Source: Eutreptiella sp. 'Long Island Sound 2002' (Eukaryota; Euglenozoa; Euglenophyceae; Eutreptiales; Eutreptiaceae). From it: a stretch of 64,000 nucleotides of DNA. The DNA lies in assembly GCA_964036045.1 (NCBI GenBank), contig OZ038382.1, positions 38,766,090-38,830,089 of the forward strand, read 5' to 3'. Within the stretch, counting starts at the first letter, position 1. Every line of letters starts with the position of its first letter. This document shows positions 20,429 through 31,735 of the stretch, piece by piece. The notes below the pieces were generated by a model. That model made no database searches. It saw nothing but the letters and a program-made list of their open reading frames with translations, and was not told where the DNA came from. Both the position numbers and the translations under genes were made by a program.

Positions 20429-23400
20429 ATCCTATACCCCACCACATGGACGCACGTCCACAGCTGGACCTGGACCAGCCGGTTCCTATTTGTCAGGCTT
20501 CAGGACCCAGACGGCATCGAACTTTCCTTTGCTGTCTGCCATTTCCATCATGATGCCACCATCAGAACTCACCAGTGGAAAAAGTTAGCATCGCTCCGTC
20601 AACTGATTCCTTCTGATACCATTTTTCTGTCTGACCACAATTCTGTTATCCTCCCCTCCCGAGATGTCTCCTCCTTGAGAACCTCCCCTGAACAGAAGGA
20701 TGTCCTCGAGGCGAGAGAGTGCGAGATAGCATTCATTGCCCAGCACGATTTAGTGGACGCCTTTGCTACGCTACACTCCTGCCGCACTGAAGATTTCCCC
20801 CTGGAAGGGTGGACATGGGGTTTCCCTTCTTTATGCCCCAAGGACGCCCCTCCACCGGACGTCAGTCAGCACGAAGCGGACATGACGGACATCAGCAAAG
20901 ACAGAAGACGCCGGATTGACCGCGTCCTTGTACCGCACAACTTTGTCTCTGTTTTACGTGAATGCTATCTATGTTTTTTGGCTTCCTCTGACCACAAGGC
21001 TGTAGTTTTTTCGCTCTTATCTGCCTCCTGCGACCAGCAGCGTCGCAAAAGATGTCCTGTCTCCTTTCTGCAGTCCCAAGAGACTGTAGACGACATACAG
21101 GCACAACTCTCCAGTTTGCAAACTACAGGTTTCGCCCAATGGGCGGACTCCCAGGATCTGATCCGCCGACAAGCCCTCGCATATGAGAGGACTCATTGCT
21201 ACACGGGCTATACCGAAGTACAAATTCTATTGAGGGAATCCACATCACATAAGCTAGCCCCCGGAGGCCACGATTTTCTTTTGGCTAAAGGATATGATAT
21301 CCCCGACCCTCACGTGGCCTATCGCGTCCTTGCCGCCCTGGCTGAAAAGGCTGACGAGGACCGGACAGGCCAGCTGGTGCTAGACAAGTTGAAGACCACG
21401 ATATCCGACCCATGGGCCTCGCAACCCTGGCGGCGGAAGCAAGAAATCTGGCGCCTCACCCGCCAGCTACAGGTGAAACGGCAACCGCACACGCTCCGCA
21501 GCAAAACGGGCCAGGTTCTCCCCGACCCCGAGTCGATAGCACAAGAGCTGCTGGGTTTCTGGTCTGACAAAATGTCCGTCTCAGGGCTCTCCTCCCCTCA
21601 GGTCACGGAGTACTTACGCTCTTTCTTTAAGGGTAAACCTCTAGCTGACATGGCCAAGTTACTCATTCGCCCAGCATCAGCTGACCTGGTGCACGCGGCG
21701 CTTGACGCCCTAAATGCGACCTCCTCTCCGGGCATTGACGGTTTCACAGGAGCTATTTATAAGTGTTTCTCGGGACACTTTGTTCCTTTGATGCACCAAA
21801 TTTATCAATCAGTGTTGGATAATCCTACCCTGCCTGAAACCTGGTCCATGGCCATGCTGAATCCTATTCCAAAAACGGCAGGTCTGTCCGGTGTGCAGGA
21901 CCTCAGACCCCTGGTGCTCCAAAACTTTTGCAACAAATGGGTAGCGAACATTGTGGCGCTGCACCTGCAGGACTTCATTGCAGCCATCACCCCGATTCAA
22001 CAAAAAGGTTTCATTAAAGGCTGCTATATCTTCGATAATCTCTGGCAGGCCTTTGGTACGTTTGCGGAAACGCCGCAGGGTATTTTCTGCCCAGTGGATT
22101 TCAGCAAAGCCTGTGACTCGGTTTCTCACGTTTTTGCCAAGACCTTTTTCGTCGACATGTGTAATCCGCCACCGATAGTTAATCTGCTCATGACTCTCTT
22201 TGCTGCTCCAATTTGTTTACTGGTAAGAGGAGGAGTAATGCCCCAGCACAGATTCTTCCCTGCCTCGGGTGTGCGGCAGGACTGCCCCCTTTCTCCTTCT
22301 ATATTCGCTATGCTGATTTCACCATTGGCTCAGAAGCTGACCTCTGTCTCTGACACGGTACAAATTCTGCTCTATGCGGATGATCTGCTCATCATCGTGA
22401 CCGGGGAACCAGCGCAAGCTGTCTTTGTTTTCCTAATAGTCTGGGGCTCACTCAAAGCCTTTTCTAAATATTCAGGACTGATGGTCAACCACAAAAAGTC
22501 AGCCATCCTCCTGAAGGGACACTGGACAGAGAGTTTGAAAGTCCAGCTACTCTCGACCGGTCTGCAGTTCCAAGACAGCTACAAATACCTGGGGATTGAG
22601 TTTGGCCATGTCACGCCAGAAGTGGCATACTCCCATGCACTGCAAAAGGCCATGGGTCGGGCCTTTGCAATGCAGTCATGGGACCTGTCGCTAGCTGAAA
22701 GGGTCCTCCTGCTGAAACTCTGGATTCTCCCTCTCCTGATTTATCCAGCGAGAGTGGTCTTCCCCTCGGACCCTGTGGTGAGCGCACTGCGCACGGTCTA
22801 CCAGGTTGCATTAAAGCTCAACTCCTGGTCCATCACGCTGGACATTCTCTTCCACCCTCTGCACAAGGGAGGATACAATCTGGCCGCACCGGAAACCTTC
22901 CTGTATTGGCAGCATGCATCAGCACTTGTGGCTTACGTTAAAGACCCACTGAGCGTTCCCAGTATTTTACACACGTCATTCCAGCCATTTGCTGCCGACC
23001 TGGGTATTATCCTAAGCCCGGCATCACTGCCTTTCTTTCAGCTAGGACCAAATGTTGTTAAACAGACTATGCCTTTCCTGGGGTGGTGTGCACGCGCTTT
23101 CTCACTGGTTAAAAAAGATGTGCACCTTGAAGACCCCGCCCAGTTACCCGGCGATGCCCCAGGGTGGCACTCGACCTTTTTCTTGAATGAACACTGCCAC
23201 ACCTCCTTCTCGCCCCGCCTCATCCGCCAAGGAGTTTTAACAATTGGACAATTGCTTGAACAACCTACTTATTTTTCCATGCTTGCTCCCACCTGGGAAC
23301 CTGTCTATCGGCACCGCCTCCAGGTGGATCAACCACTGCTCCCTGCCTCTCTCCTGCCCACCTTTGCACTGCCCCCCCAACCCCCTCCGGACCTTACCTT

Positions 23401-24616
23401 TTGGTATGCGTGGACACGAGCACCAGTGGCGGAGCTTCTTTCACAACCATACTCACTGAAACCACGCCAGCCAGACTCGGTCTGGGAAGCCTTCCACCGC
23501 TGCAACCTTCCACCGCGGCACAAGGATTTTATTCATAAGGCATTATGGTCCAGGCTCCCTGTAGGCCAACGACAGCAGAGCTGGAAACCGCTAGAGGTGT
23601 GGTGCCCTGTTGACCAGGAACTAGAAACCGTCGCACATAGACTGTATCACTGCCAATTTGTTCAAAAATATTTTGCATTCATTAATCAGGTCTTCAGGCC
23701 AGAGGGCTTCCAACCTTTTAACATCTCCCAACTTCTGCAAGAGGACCCTGCGGCCTCCCTGAGCACCCCAGCAGGCCTTATGGGCTGGTCCGCGGTTATC
23801 ACCAACTGGTCGCTACGATGCACCAAAAAACACCAACCATTTTTCAGGGTCACGTGGGACAGATTCTGTGACCACTGGTATCACGTCCTAAACCTCTGGT
23901 CCTCGTGCCCACGCTACCTACCCATCCCAGATACGATCCACACCTGGTTCCTCACCAAGCTGCGACGATCGTCCCGCTCGTGCACCACCGCACAGCCCAC
24001 GGCAGAGCAACCGGACCCGGTCCCCTCATTCCCCAATAACCCCCCAACCCCCCCACCCACCAGAGCAAAGGCGCGCGCCACAGCACGACAAATGCGCAAA
24101 CTTGCAAAAGCAGAGGAGCTGCAGGAAGTCCTGCAGGACCTACAAGACCAAGGCATCCCGCAAGTCTATACCGACGGTTCCTCCGCTGTTGAGGGGCCGG
24201 CAGGCAGGCTAGCAGGGTATGGCATTTTCTGTGAGCATCACACCAGCATCGCTGCATATGTCCCGGATGAGTACCGGCAAACCAACGATTCCGCCGAGCT
24301 CCTGGCGGTCATTAGAGCACTTAAAATCTTTCACACAGGTGACATTGCACTATGCACGGATTCACAATACGTCATTTTGGGAGCATCCGGGGCCGCCCGC
24401 CGCTGGCGACTGCGGGGGTGGGTCGGCTCGTCGGGACCAGTTTCCAATGTCCCCCTGTGGGAACAACTGCTAATGGAACTTGACAACAATTCACGCACCG
24501 TACGGTGGATCAAGGTCCCCTCGCATGTGACCATCGAGGGCAACAATGAGGCAGACCGCCTGGCCGATCAAGGCAGGCAGCTCCACCCCCGCTACCCACA
24601 CCCCCGCACGCCATAG
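20421..24616 (+). CDS. LINE ORF2: endonuclease remainder, RT and RNase H
   Basis: Open from the G run to TAG at 24614-24616 (about 1398 codons). No ATG supports an independent start; it is the continuation of the frame at 20094. In order: endonuclease end (RRRIDRVLV, near 20910, and SSDHKAVVF, near 20990), then RT (AALDALNATSSPGIDGF; PVDFSKACDSV for motif A; SGVRQDCPLSPS for motif B; LLYADDLLIIV for motif C, near 22372). A C-terminal RNase H follows: VYTDGSSAVE, SAELLAVIRAL, LCTDSQYV and VPSHVTIEGNNEADRLADQG, so the Asp, Glu, Asp and final His/Asp-type residues are present. A cysteine pattern CPVDQELETVAHRLYHC near 23605 fits the usual zinc-like domain between RT and RNase H. Confidence 0.88.
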
Positions 24617-24910
24617 CTACAACTCCGCCACACGGGCACCCCTGCGGCGCCCAAAAGAGTCAAACTCTCCTCACTGAAAGCAACTTCGCCTGTTGTTAAA
24701 CGACTGGATTTTCCCCTGCACGAGTCACCTCTTTGGGCAACCTGTGCGGAAGGGCATCACCTACTCACAGCTCTTAACCTCACACTTCTGTCTGACGGGG
24801 GTGTGAGCACCCCTTCCAACAGTGACAGTGATACGGACACGTGGAACACCTCCGGGGAAGCGTCCAGCCAGCCAAGCGTGCGGTCGTGCTCCACGGAGGC
24901 CAGCCGCTAA
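24617..24910 (+). CDS. Open extension after the ORF2 UAG
   Basis: The same frame continues for 97 codons past the TAG to TAA at 24908-24910, reading LQLRHTGTPAAPKRVKLSSL and then a Ser/Thr-rich acidic end. It could be a C-terminal extension reached by stop readthrough, the original C-terminus cut off by a mutation, or chance. No domain recognised. Confidence 0.3.
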   Translation, partial: LQLRHTGTPAAPKRVKLSSLKATSPVVKRLDFPLHESPLWATCAEGHHLLTALNLTLLSDGGVSTPSNSDSDTDTWNTSGEASSQPSVRSCSTEASR

Positions 24911-24940
24911 GCCCGGCTGGATCCACCGGGTGCCCCCCCT

Positions 24941-24998
24941 CCAAAACGCCGGGAGACCCCCACAGCGGCCGCAAGGGCAACGCGTGGACGTCACCCAG
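24941..24998 (+). repeat. Short direct repeat shared by both ends of the LINE
   Basis: This block matches about 17443-17500, including GGCCGCAAGGGCAACGCGTG exactly. The translated frames also match (HRGRKGNAWSSPGP against HSGRKGNAWTSPSP). LINEs normally lack terminal repeats, so this could mark head-to-tail copies or a mobilised host sequence. Confidence 0.6.
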
Positions 24999-25090
24999 CC
25001 CTCGAGGTAGAAAAGCGTTCCCCCGCCCTACCCCCCCGAACCCTCTCCCTTTTTTTCTGATTGGCCTACCTCTGCATTGCTGCGGCCACA

Positions 25091-25537
25091 ATGGAACCCG
25101 GCGATTCCTCCCGCAAGAGGAAGCGGGGACGCAGGTTGTCTGATCCTGAACGGACAGAACAAAAGCGGAGAAGGCAGGACCACAATCTGATCCACGATGT
25201 GACCGTCACGGAGCATCTGGCAGCAGCATCTAGCAGTTACCGAACATGGACGCTTGTCCCATCTATACCAGATCAAAAGCAATTCAGTCTCCTTGCCGCA
25301 TTGGCTCACAGGCTCGAACGGCACGTCCCGCAGCCTGTGAGTCGCCGGCCAGAGTCGAAAAGACACGGCGGAGTACACTCCATGGAACGAACGGTTGTCA
25401 TCACAGACGTGGACACCAATAGGTCGCTGAAAACCGGCATCACAACACAACGCATTACTGGTGTTCCCAAGGGTACAATGCGGCTGTGGTGCATGGGGCT
25501 GCCCCGTCTGGTCTCAGCTTACCAGCATGTGGTGTAG
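25091..25537 (+). CDS. Hypothetical basic protein (148 aa)
   Basis: ATG at 25091 opens 148 codons to TAG; the frame is also open upstream to 25061. The N-terminus is strongly basic (SRKRKRGRRLSDPERTEQKR), resembling a nuclear localisation signal. The remainder has no recognised domain. It lies about 100 bp after the LINE end and could be a host gene fragment or an unrecognised element ORF. Confidence 0.3.
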   Translation: MEPGDSSRKRKRGRRLSDPERTEQKRRRQDHNLIHDVTVTEHLAAASSSYRTWTLVPSIPDQKQFSLLAALAHRLERHVPQPVSRRPESKRHGGVHSMERTVVITDVDTNRSLKTGITTQRITGVPKGTMRLWCMGLPRLVSAYQHVV

Positions 25538-25899
25538 GCCTTTGTGGACGAGGACCTTAACACATGACGCCACACCCTTCTTACAGTACAGATTGCACAC
25601 GGCCCACACGTCACATTTGTTCTTACACTTTTTCTTCTGTATGTACCCCCCCCCCTCCTGAATCTGTATGTTACCCCCTGCACTTCTTGAAACTAAACAG
25701 CAACTGACGGGGAAAGGCCGAGTGAGTGCCATGCTTTGCAGCCCAGTCAGTTCGCACGTAAACAAGTGAATGCAGTCCACACCTTAAGGACGACTGTTTT
25801 TTTTTTATTGATCCTGGTTGTTCACTAGAGTCGGCAGACAGGACAAGCACACAAGTGACCCACAGAGCTAACCGCAAGAAACGCCTCACTGTACCTTAC

Positions 25900-26025
25900 A
25901 TAGTGGAGCACCCCAACCAAGAAGGGGACACGTGCTTTGATTGAGCTACACAGTACTGCTGGACTAATGGCTGGAATTGTCTATGGCGGGGACATTCAGT
26001 CTATCGGAACCGACCATTGATCACC
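25900..26025 (+). repeat. Dispersed repeat, copy 1 of 2
   Basis: ATAGTGGAGCACCCCAACCA and the next 100 bases (through GGCGGGGACATTC and ACCGACCATTGA) match 31615-31735 with scattered differences. Same orientation, 5.7 kb apart. Confidence 0.75.
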
Positions 26026-26530
26026 TACAAGCACTTGTTGACTACATCTATGCCCACGGTGCCCTCCGCTATGGCGATTTCTGGGCAGAAGTATCCCCCT
26101 CTCCCCATCATTCTTGGTACTCGTGTATGAGTCCTTCCACAAAACCCTGCGCCTCGATTTTCTTGATGTACATTTCTGTGTATATGTAGATGACGTTGCT
26201 GCCGTCGCTCCCACTCATGAACGGTGGATGGCAGTCATGCAACAAATTGAAGAATTGTTGTGTGTTGTAGGGCTCCCAATTTATAAAGACCCAAATTTAG
26301 AAATGGTCCCCTCTGAGCCAGAAAGACACCATCGTGCGGGGACAGGATGTGCTTCAAGTTCATCCCCAAATTTTTCATTACCTTGGCCATTTAGTTGCAC
26401 ATCCGGAGTTGCAGGGCGAAGCTCGGGAAAGCTTCGGCTACAGTTTGGGTCGAAAATTTTTGCATTGGACTGACATGGTTTGTGACGGTGCATGCACACG
26501 CCTCTGCCTGGGGCTTACACTGTAGCAGCA
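25977..26530 (+). pseudogene. Decayed RT with YVDD box
   Basis: Three frames together give RT-like order. First is LQALVDYIYAHGALRYGDFW (25977 frame). Next is HFCVYVDDVAAVAPTHERW with IEELLCVVGLPIYKDP (26114 frame). Last is QIFHYLGHLVAHPELQG (26334 frame), where YLGH resembles the usual FLG box after motif C. At least two frameshifts separate them. The class is uncertain; the pattern is not LINE-like. Motif B is not recognisable. Confidence 0.55.
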
Positions 26531-28798
26531 GTGAAGTGGGCAGGCAGGGGACTATAGGGGGCGTACCGTGCGCTGTGCGAAAAGTAGGCCATTCTCCACC
26601 ACCGGTAGGCAGTTTTTTGGGTGTAGGATTGCCGCAGGGTACTATTGCCATTGCGTATCCTTGTAGCATCAGCCCTCCCCCTTCTTGCGTGTATGTACCC
26701 TTGCAAATGGGCACCCTGAGGCCGGTATATGGTGATACATTCTCAAGGTGTCTGCCGCGGGGCATCATCTTTTGCTCTCATTTCTCAGACCCTATATTGC
26801 ATTCACCATGGACTTTAATGTTGGAGATGGGGTGTTCTACACTCGCCCCCTTGCTCACGTAGCCCTTCGCCGCCGCCTAACGATCGGGGAAGGAGTCCCA
26901 CAAAATCGGCAACACCACCACCCCGTGCAAAGCCGCGCGCCCCCAAGACTACACAACGGTCACGGGAGGCTGGCAAGCAGCTCGCTGCCACCGTGAAGAC
27001 CTTGAAGGGTGGGCTGACTTCGGTAAGTTCGGAAGATTGGAAGGAAGTTGTTGAATGTTTTGTTTTGGACATTGGATAATTCTGAGAGTTGGAGTTTTGA
27101 ATTGCTCATGCATGCTTCTAGAGGTGGCAAGTTTTCAGGGCTGTTACCGGGGTAGACACCGTAATAACTGGCGCTGTGCACGCGCTGTGCACGCGCTGTG
27201 CGAAAACGCCCTCATAGGCAAGGGCCTACCGCCGCATTTGTTTCAAAAAAGTGGGTTCCGCGCGCATTTGCAACCTCCAGATGTCACTTTTGAGCACCAA
27301 CAAAGTGCACACTGAACGCGGGAGGCCGTTGAAGGGATACTTCTGGCCGGCTGGGCACACTTGTATTTAACACCCTTTTCTATCATCACGAGTGATGTCT
27401 GGCGATTACCACGAGTAGCACTTGCCCTTTATCACCCCCAAGGGCATGCTGGGAGAAGGAGATTAATGCTGCCAGATCCTTGTTTTTGGGTGTCATTGTT
27501 TACCATTTTTGACCAAGCTCCCCAACTTGCAGGTGGTGCTGTGCCCGGTGTACATCAGCATTGTTGCCCCTTTTCTCCCATACTCGTTGTTCTCATGATC
27601 GCGTAGAGCACGAATAAGCCCTACTTTCGTGCCAAAAGAACCGTCCCCGGAAAGAATCAACAGGGCCCAATCATCGAACTTGTGGAAATGAGTGAGTTCC
27701 TGCGGGGCACAAATTTTTGTGAAGGGCGGACTGAAATGACCCCCTTAACTTTCTTTACTTGCCTTGCGCTTGCAAAGCCCCACAAAGCGGGTTAAACCGT
27801 CCATTGTGCAGTCAGTACCCATGCAACAAGAACGCCGTATGTTGTGTGCGGCCACTGTGCGAATCTGCATAACTTCTCGGGTGTGGGTTGGGTTTGGGTG
27901 GAAGCCAAAAAAACCAGCCAAAAAAACAAAAACAATGCAGCGAAGCCGTCCATTTTCGTGCCATGCGATGCCACCGCTCTAGCTCCAGTTTCAACACACT
28001 CACCCAGTGGGGACTTCTCGTTCTGACGCCTCGGATACAGTTGACCCCAGGGTTGTTACCGAGCACTTTCTTGCATTCATGCCTTCTTCTTCTTGGCATG
28101 GATCGCACACTTTGAAAGTTCAGCAAAACGAAGAAGCTATGCAGTTACTTGCCAAGAGCCATACGGCTTCCTCGCAGTGAAGGGACTTATGGGCAAAAGG
28201 CCAATTGAACATTTAACGCCACCAGAGCGGAGAGTGGGCCACAGGCACACAAGGTCGCCACCGTCAAAAAAAGAAAGAGAAACCCAGGTGAAAGCCCCGT
28301 GCAACCCATCTGAGTGCAAACGCAAGCGTTCCTGGGTTTCCAGGGTTCATCTCCCGGCAATGTACAGGGGAGTGTAGAAGAGGACACACCGTGTACCAAC
28401 CATTTGTTGTTATTTTACATTGTACTGTGCCCGTCTTTCATGCACTGGAACTGTGCCTGTCTTTCCACCATTTTTGGGCATGGAACCGTCCGGTTGCAAT
28501 CGGCAGCTTCGCAGTGGAGTGCTTCACAAGTGCCACGGCAGACGCCATTTGATGCCGCTGGTGCTTATAGTGTGCATCGAAGTGCAAGGGCGCGTTGTCC
28601 TTCCTTGGGTCTCGTGCCTTCCCCATGCGGTGCGTTGTCACAACCCTCCAAAACGGGAAGGCGTAACAGCGATTCGGTCAGGCTCTTCCTTGGTTTGTCA
28701 TCCACTTTTGCAGTCCTCTTCCCTCTGGAGCCGCCAACTACGAATCCTTGGGCCGGTTGTGTGGTGTGATCTGTCCACACACATGTTTGTGCGGCAAT
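26531..28798 (+). other. Gene-poor stretch before the RNF32-like gene
   Basis: No confident gene. A frame at about 26893-27079 reads KQLAATVKTLKGGLTSVSSE, a basic helical stretch that could be a Gag or gene remnant. A three-fold ACGCGCTGTGC tandem lies at 27171-27203. The 250 bp before 28799 may hold the host gene promoter, but no TATA box or other element is recognisable. Confidence 0.4.
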
Positions 28799-30250
28799 AT
28801 GCCCGGTCTTCAACGCCGTGGCCCTGATTGCCAGTCCGGGCGCACGGGGTATGGCCACACCTCCCGAAGGGCCGGCGGCGCAGGCCGCAGCAACACGACT
28901 CTGACGGCGACCGCTCTGATGTCGCACATGGCGGCCAACTACGACCTGAGCGCAGGCCCGTCCAACCGCCGGCAGCCCCGGCTGGCGCAACGGATGGGGC
29001 TGGTGCCGGGCCCGCCCCCGCCCTTGACGGAGGAACAGTGGGAGGAAGTGCACCATGAGTCACAGCAACGGCAGGACTCGTATCACCCCTGCGCCATCTG
29101 CCAGGAGCCCTTTGGCAAGCAGCCGCAGGTGCAGGGAACGGCTGGGCACCCCAGGAGGAGCCCCCCCCCCCCCCCCCTCCCTTCCCCTTGGACCCCCCGA
29201 TTGCCGATAGTCGATAGCCGAAGTGTACGGCGAACTCAAGGCAACATTCGGTACTGATCTCGTTTGCGCTGTCAAAACAATGAACTGTGATTTGTAGCTA
29301 TGGCCATATGCCTGTGTCACGGGCGTACATGCGAGCTCGGTATCCGTTGCTCATGGCCCTGGACCCCCCCCCCCCCCCCCCGCAGACCCCCCCCTCCTCC
29401 CCTTCCAGGGTTTGGGGCTGACAGGACATTGCACACCAATGACCAATGAGAACCACAACAATTCTCCTTCGGCGCCATTGACCTTTGGGGACCCCAGGAG
29501 GAGGGGGGGGTCCCAGCCAAACCCCCCCCCGCTCCTTCAGATCCCCCCCCCCCCCCTCTTCCAACACATCCCCCGCAGGTGCTGCTGAGCTGCAGCCATG
29601 TGTTCCACAAGGCGTGCATCGCGGCGTACGAGAAGTTCGTGAGAACGAAGCAGTGCCCCTTGTGCCGCACGCAGGAGTACCGCAAGAGGCTGATCGAGGA
29701 CGGGCTGGAGGCCGGGAAGCAGATCAGCGCCCGGCGGATCCAGAGCGTGTGGCGGGGCTTCCGGGCCCGCAAGGCGTTCTTCCACCTGCTGCTCGAGCAG
29801 GACCCCGCGATGCGGCGGCAGTACCACTACGGCATCGTCAAGAGCGTCAGCGACCGCTACCTCCGCGCCACCGAGGCCAATGCCCGGCACCTGGACTCGT
29901 TCTTTGATCAGTTGGACAAGGCCCGGGCCGTGGCGCGGCTCCATCACTTCACGGCGCAGGACTGGCAGGAGGCGCAGCGCCGGGCGGTGGCCCGTGGCAT
30001 CCAGGACTGCCCCATCTGCATGCAGCCCCTCCTGCCCTCCGAGACCGCGTTGCCCCCCCTGAGGCCCGAGAAGGAGCCGGGGGACAAGGTCGTGCTGCTG
30101 TCCTGCAGCCACTGCTTCCACGCCCAATGCATCCAGTCGCTGGAGAAGTTTGCGCTGGTGGAGCGGGACGCGGGGGGGCAGTCGCAGGAGCAAGGGCTGC
30201 GGTGCCCCGTGTGCCGGGCGGAGTATCTCAAGCAACCGCTGGCGCTCTGA
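28799..30250 (+). CDS. RNF32: RNF32-like protein: two RING-H2 fingers separated by an IQ motif (333 aa)
   Basis: Two exons, 28799-29128 and 29579-30250, joined in phase 0. The first in-frame ATG has A at -3. Exon 1 encodes LAQRMGLVPGPPPPLTEEQW and the first half of RING 1 (CAICQEPFGKQPQ). Exon 2 continues VLLSCSHVFHKAC and CPLCR, completing a C3H2C3 RING-H2. An IQ motif follows (RRIQSVWRGFRARKAF, about residue 165), which in this family is expected to bind calmodulin. A second RING-H2 follows: CPICMQP, LLSCSHCFHAQC and RCPVCR (about residues 254-325). Order, spacing and length match the RNF32 family, probable E3 ubiquitin ligases (animal RNF32 is about 360 aa). It is far more GC-rich than its surroundings. 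All eight zinc ligands of both fingers are present, so it looks functional. A further 5' exon cannot be excluded. Confidence 0.9.
29129..29578 (+). other. Intron of the RNF32-like gene
   Basis: 450 bp, GT (29129-29130) to AG (29577-29578). The donor is CAG|GTGCAG and the acceptor CCCCGCAG|G. Removing it joins the two halves of RING 1 exactly. It contains three long C runs (29161-29177, 29364-29381, 29543-29556); the last precedes the acceptor and serves as a C-rich polypyrimidine tract. Confidence 0.85.
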
Positions 30251-31614
30251 CACACGTTTCCCGCCTTTTGTCCGTCGCACACGAGGTCCTCATTCTCGTG
30301 CCTGACAATCCGATGGTGCCCGATGGAGCGGCGTATGTGTTTGTATTCGAACCGGTACCCCCCCCCCTCTTGTGACAGCAACGCCCTTATCAGAGCAACG
30401 GTGGGTGTTGCTTCCGCAACTTTTGAGGACGTGGCCACGGGATGAGGGGCAGGGGAGAGCGTCGACGCCCCCCCCCGAGAGCATCGGAGACCCCGGGTGA
30501 GGGGCATGAGAGGGCCCACAGCGAAGACACCTGAGCCCTTGGCGCGGGTCCTTCTCTCGCGCCGTGTACACTGAGGGTGAGGCTTGGGGGGGGCGGCACG
30601 GTGGCTCTGCCACGTCCTGCTCCTGCACTGAGCCCTGTACGCACAGCGTGCGTGACCTGAATGGGCTGACCTGCTGCCGCAGCTTTTGAAACCGTGGAAT
30701 TCGGCGGTTCCTTGTCCTGGCGGTCCACGAAGATGAAGTGTGATTGTGTGATTTGAGGCCGGGGATGGTGCCTTGGGGATGGGGGGTGCTGTCCTGCCCC
30801 CCCACGTCCACCCGTTCTTGTCGTTTGGGGGTGGGGATTGGGGGAATCCCCTGCGGAGTGGTGCCGTGCCATGGTCACCGATTGTGTCTTCGCACGGCGT
30901 GCGCAACCAACGCTCGTGTCAGAGCAACAGGAGGTGTTGTTTCCGTCAAAACTTTGGGAACTTTAGTGTTGCTCTCGCAACGGGAGGGGGGGGGGGGGTA
31001 CCGTCTCGTTGGAGTGTCGTTCGGAATCGGTTTGTCATCGGTCAGTTAATAAATTGGGTACTGCGGCAGTGGGTCGTTGTTTTTTTTTAACCCAAATCAA
31101 ATGTTCCACCGAGTGTTCCCTGTGCATAGGTCCCTGGAACAGACCCCAGCGGAGTGGCACGTCTTGACGCCCCAACAGATCACTAAGGGACATCGCTTGG
31201 CAGCCAAAGGCTGGCGGTGGGCTGTCAACAGCTGGTGGGCGGGGGAAATTGCTCGGACCCTTGTGAAGGCTTGATGAAAGGTACACTGCCGCCCTTGCCA
31301 CCTCTCCGCTCGTCCAGGCATCACTGCAGGTGTTTATCTCTTCAACTGCTGGGGCGTCCCTTTCTTTCCGCTTGAAGTCTGCTGCCAGAGCGCCGTTAGT
31401 GGGAGTGGTGAGCACCCTCCAAATTTTACTGTGCATCGAGTACTGAATGCGAGGCCTGTCACCGGTGGCATGGGCCTGGATGCCATGAGGGTTGTAGCTG
31501 CAGTTGTTGTGAGCAGGGGCATCAATGCTCACCAATACCCCCCCCCCGTCACCCCCCCCCCCACCTCCCATGAACCACTGTACATACCGGCCGGCCATCA
31601 TTGATGTACATAAG

Positions 31615-31735
31615 ATAGTGGAGCACCCCAACCAAGAAGGGCACACGTGAATGATGTACAAGAACCACTGGAAGAATGGCTGAAAGTGTCCATGGCGGGG
31701 ACATCCGGTCGATCAGTACCGACCATTGACCCCCC
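31615..31735 (+). repeat. Dispersed repeat, copy 2 of 2
   Basis: Diverged direct copy of 25900-26025. No coding content recognised. Confidence 0.75.

Larger units (their letters stand above)
17572..24987 (+). mobile_element. Large LINE (APE endonuclease, RT, RNase H class)
   Basis: The order is ORF1 segments (17572-20097), then ORF2 with endonuclease, RT and RNase H (20094-24616), all on the plus strand. This order and the RNase H resemble the I/Tad-like branch of non-LTR elements. Full coding content is present apart from frame changes near 19150, at an 8-C run (19767-19774) and at a 14-G run (20410-20423). The ends are not defined by a poly(A) tail or target-site duplication visible to me. 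Confidence 0.85.
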
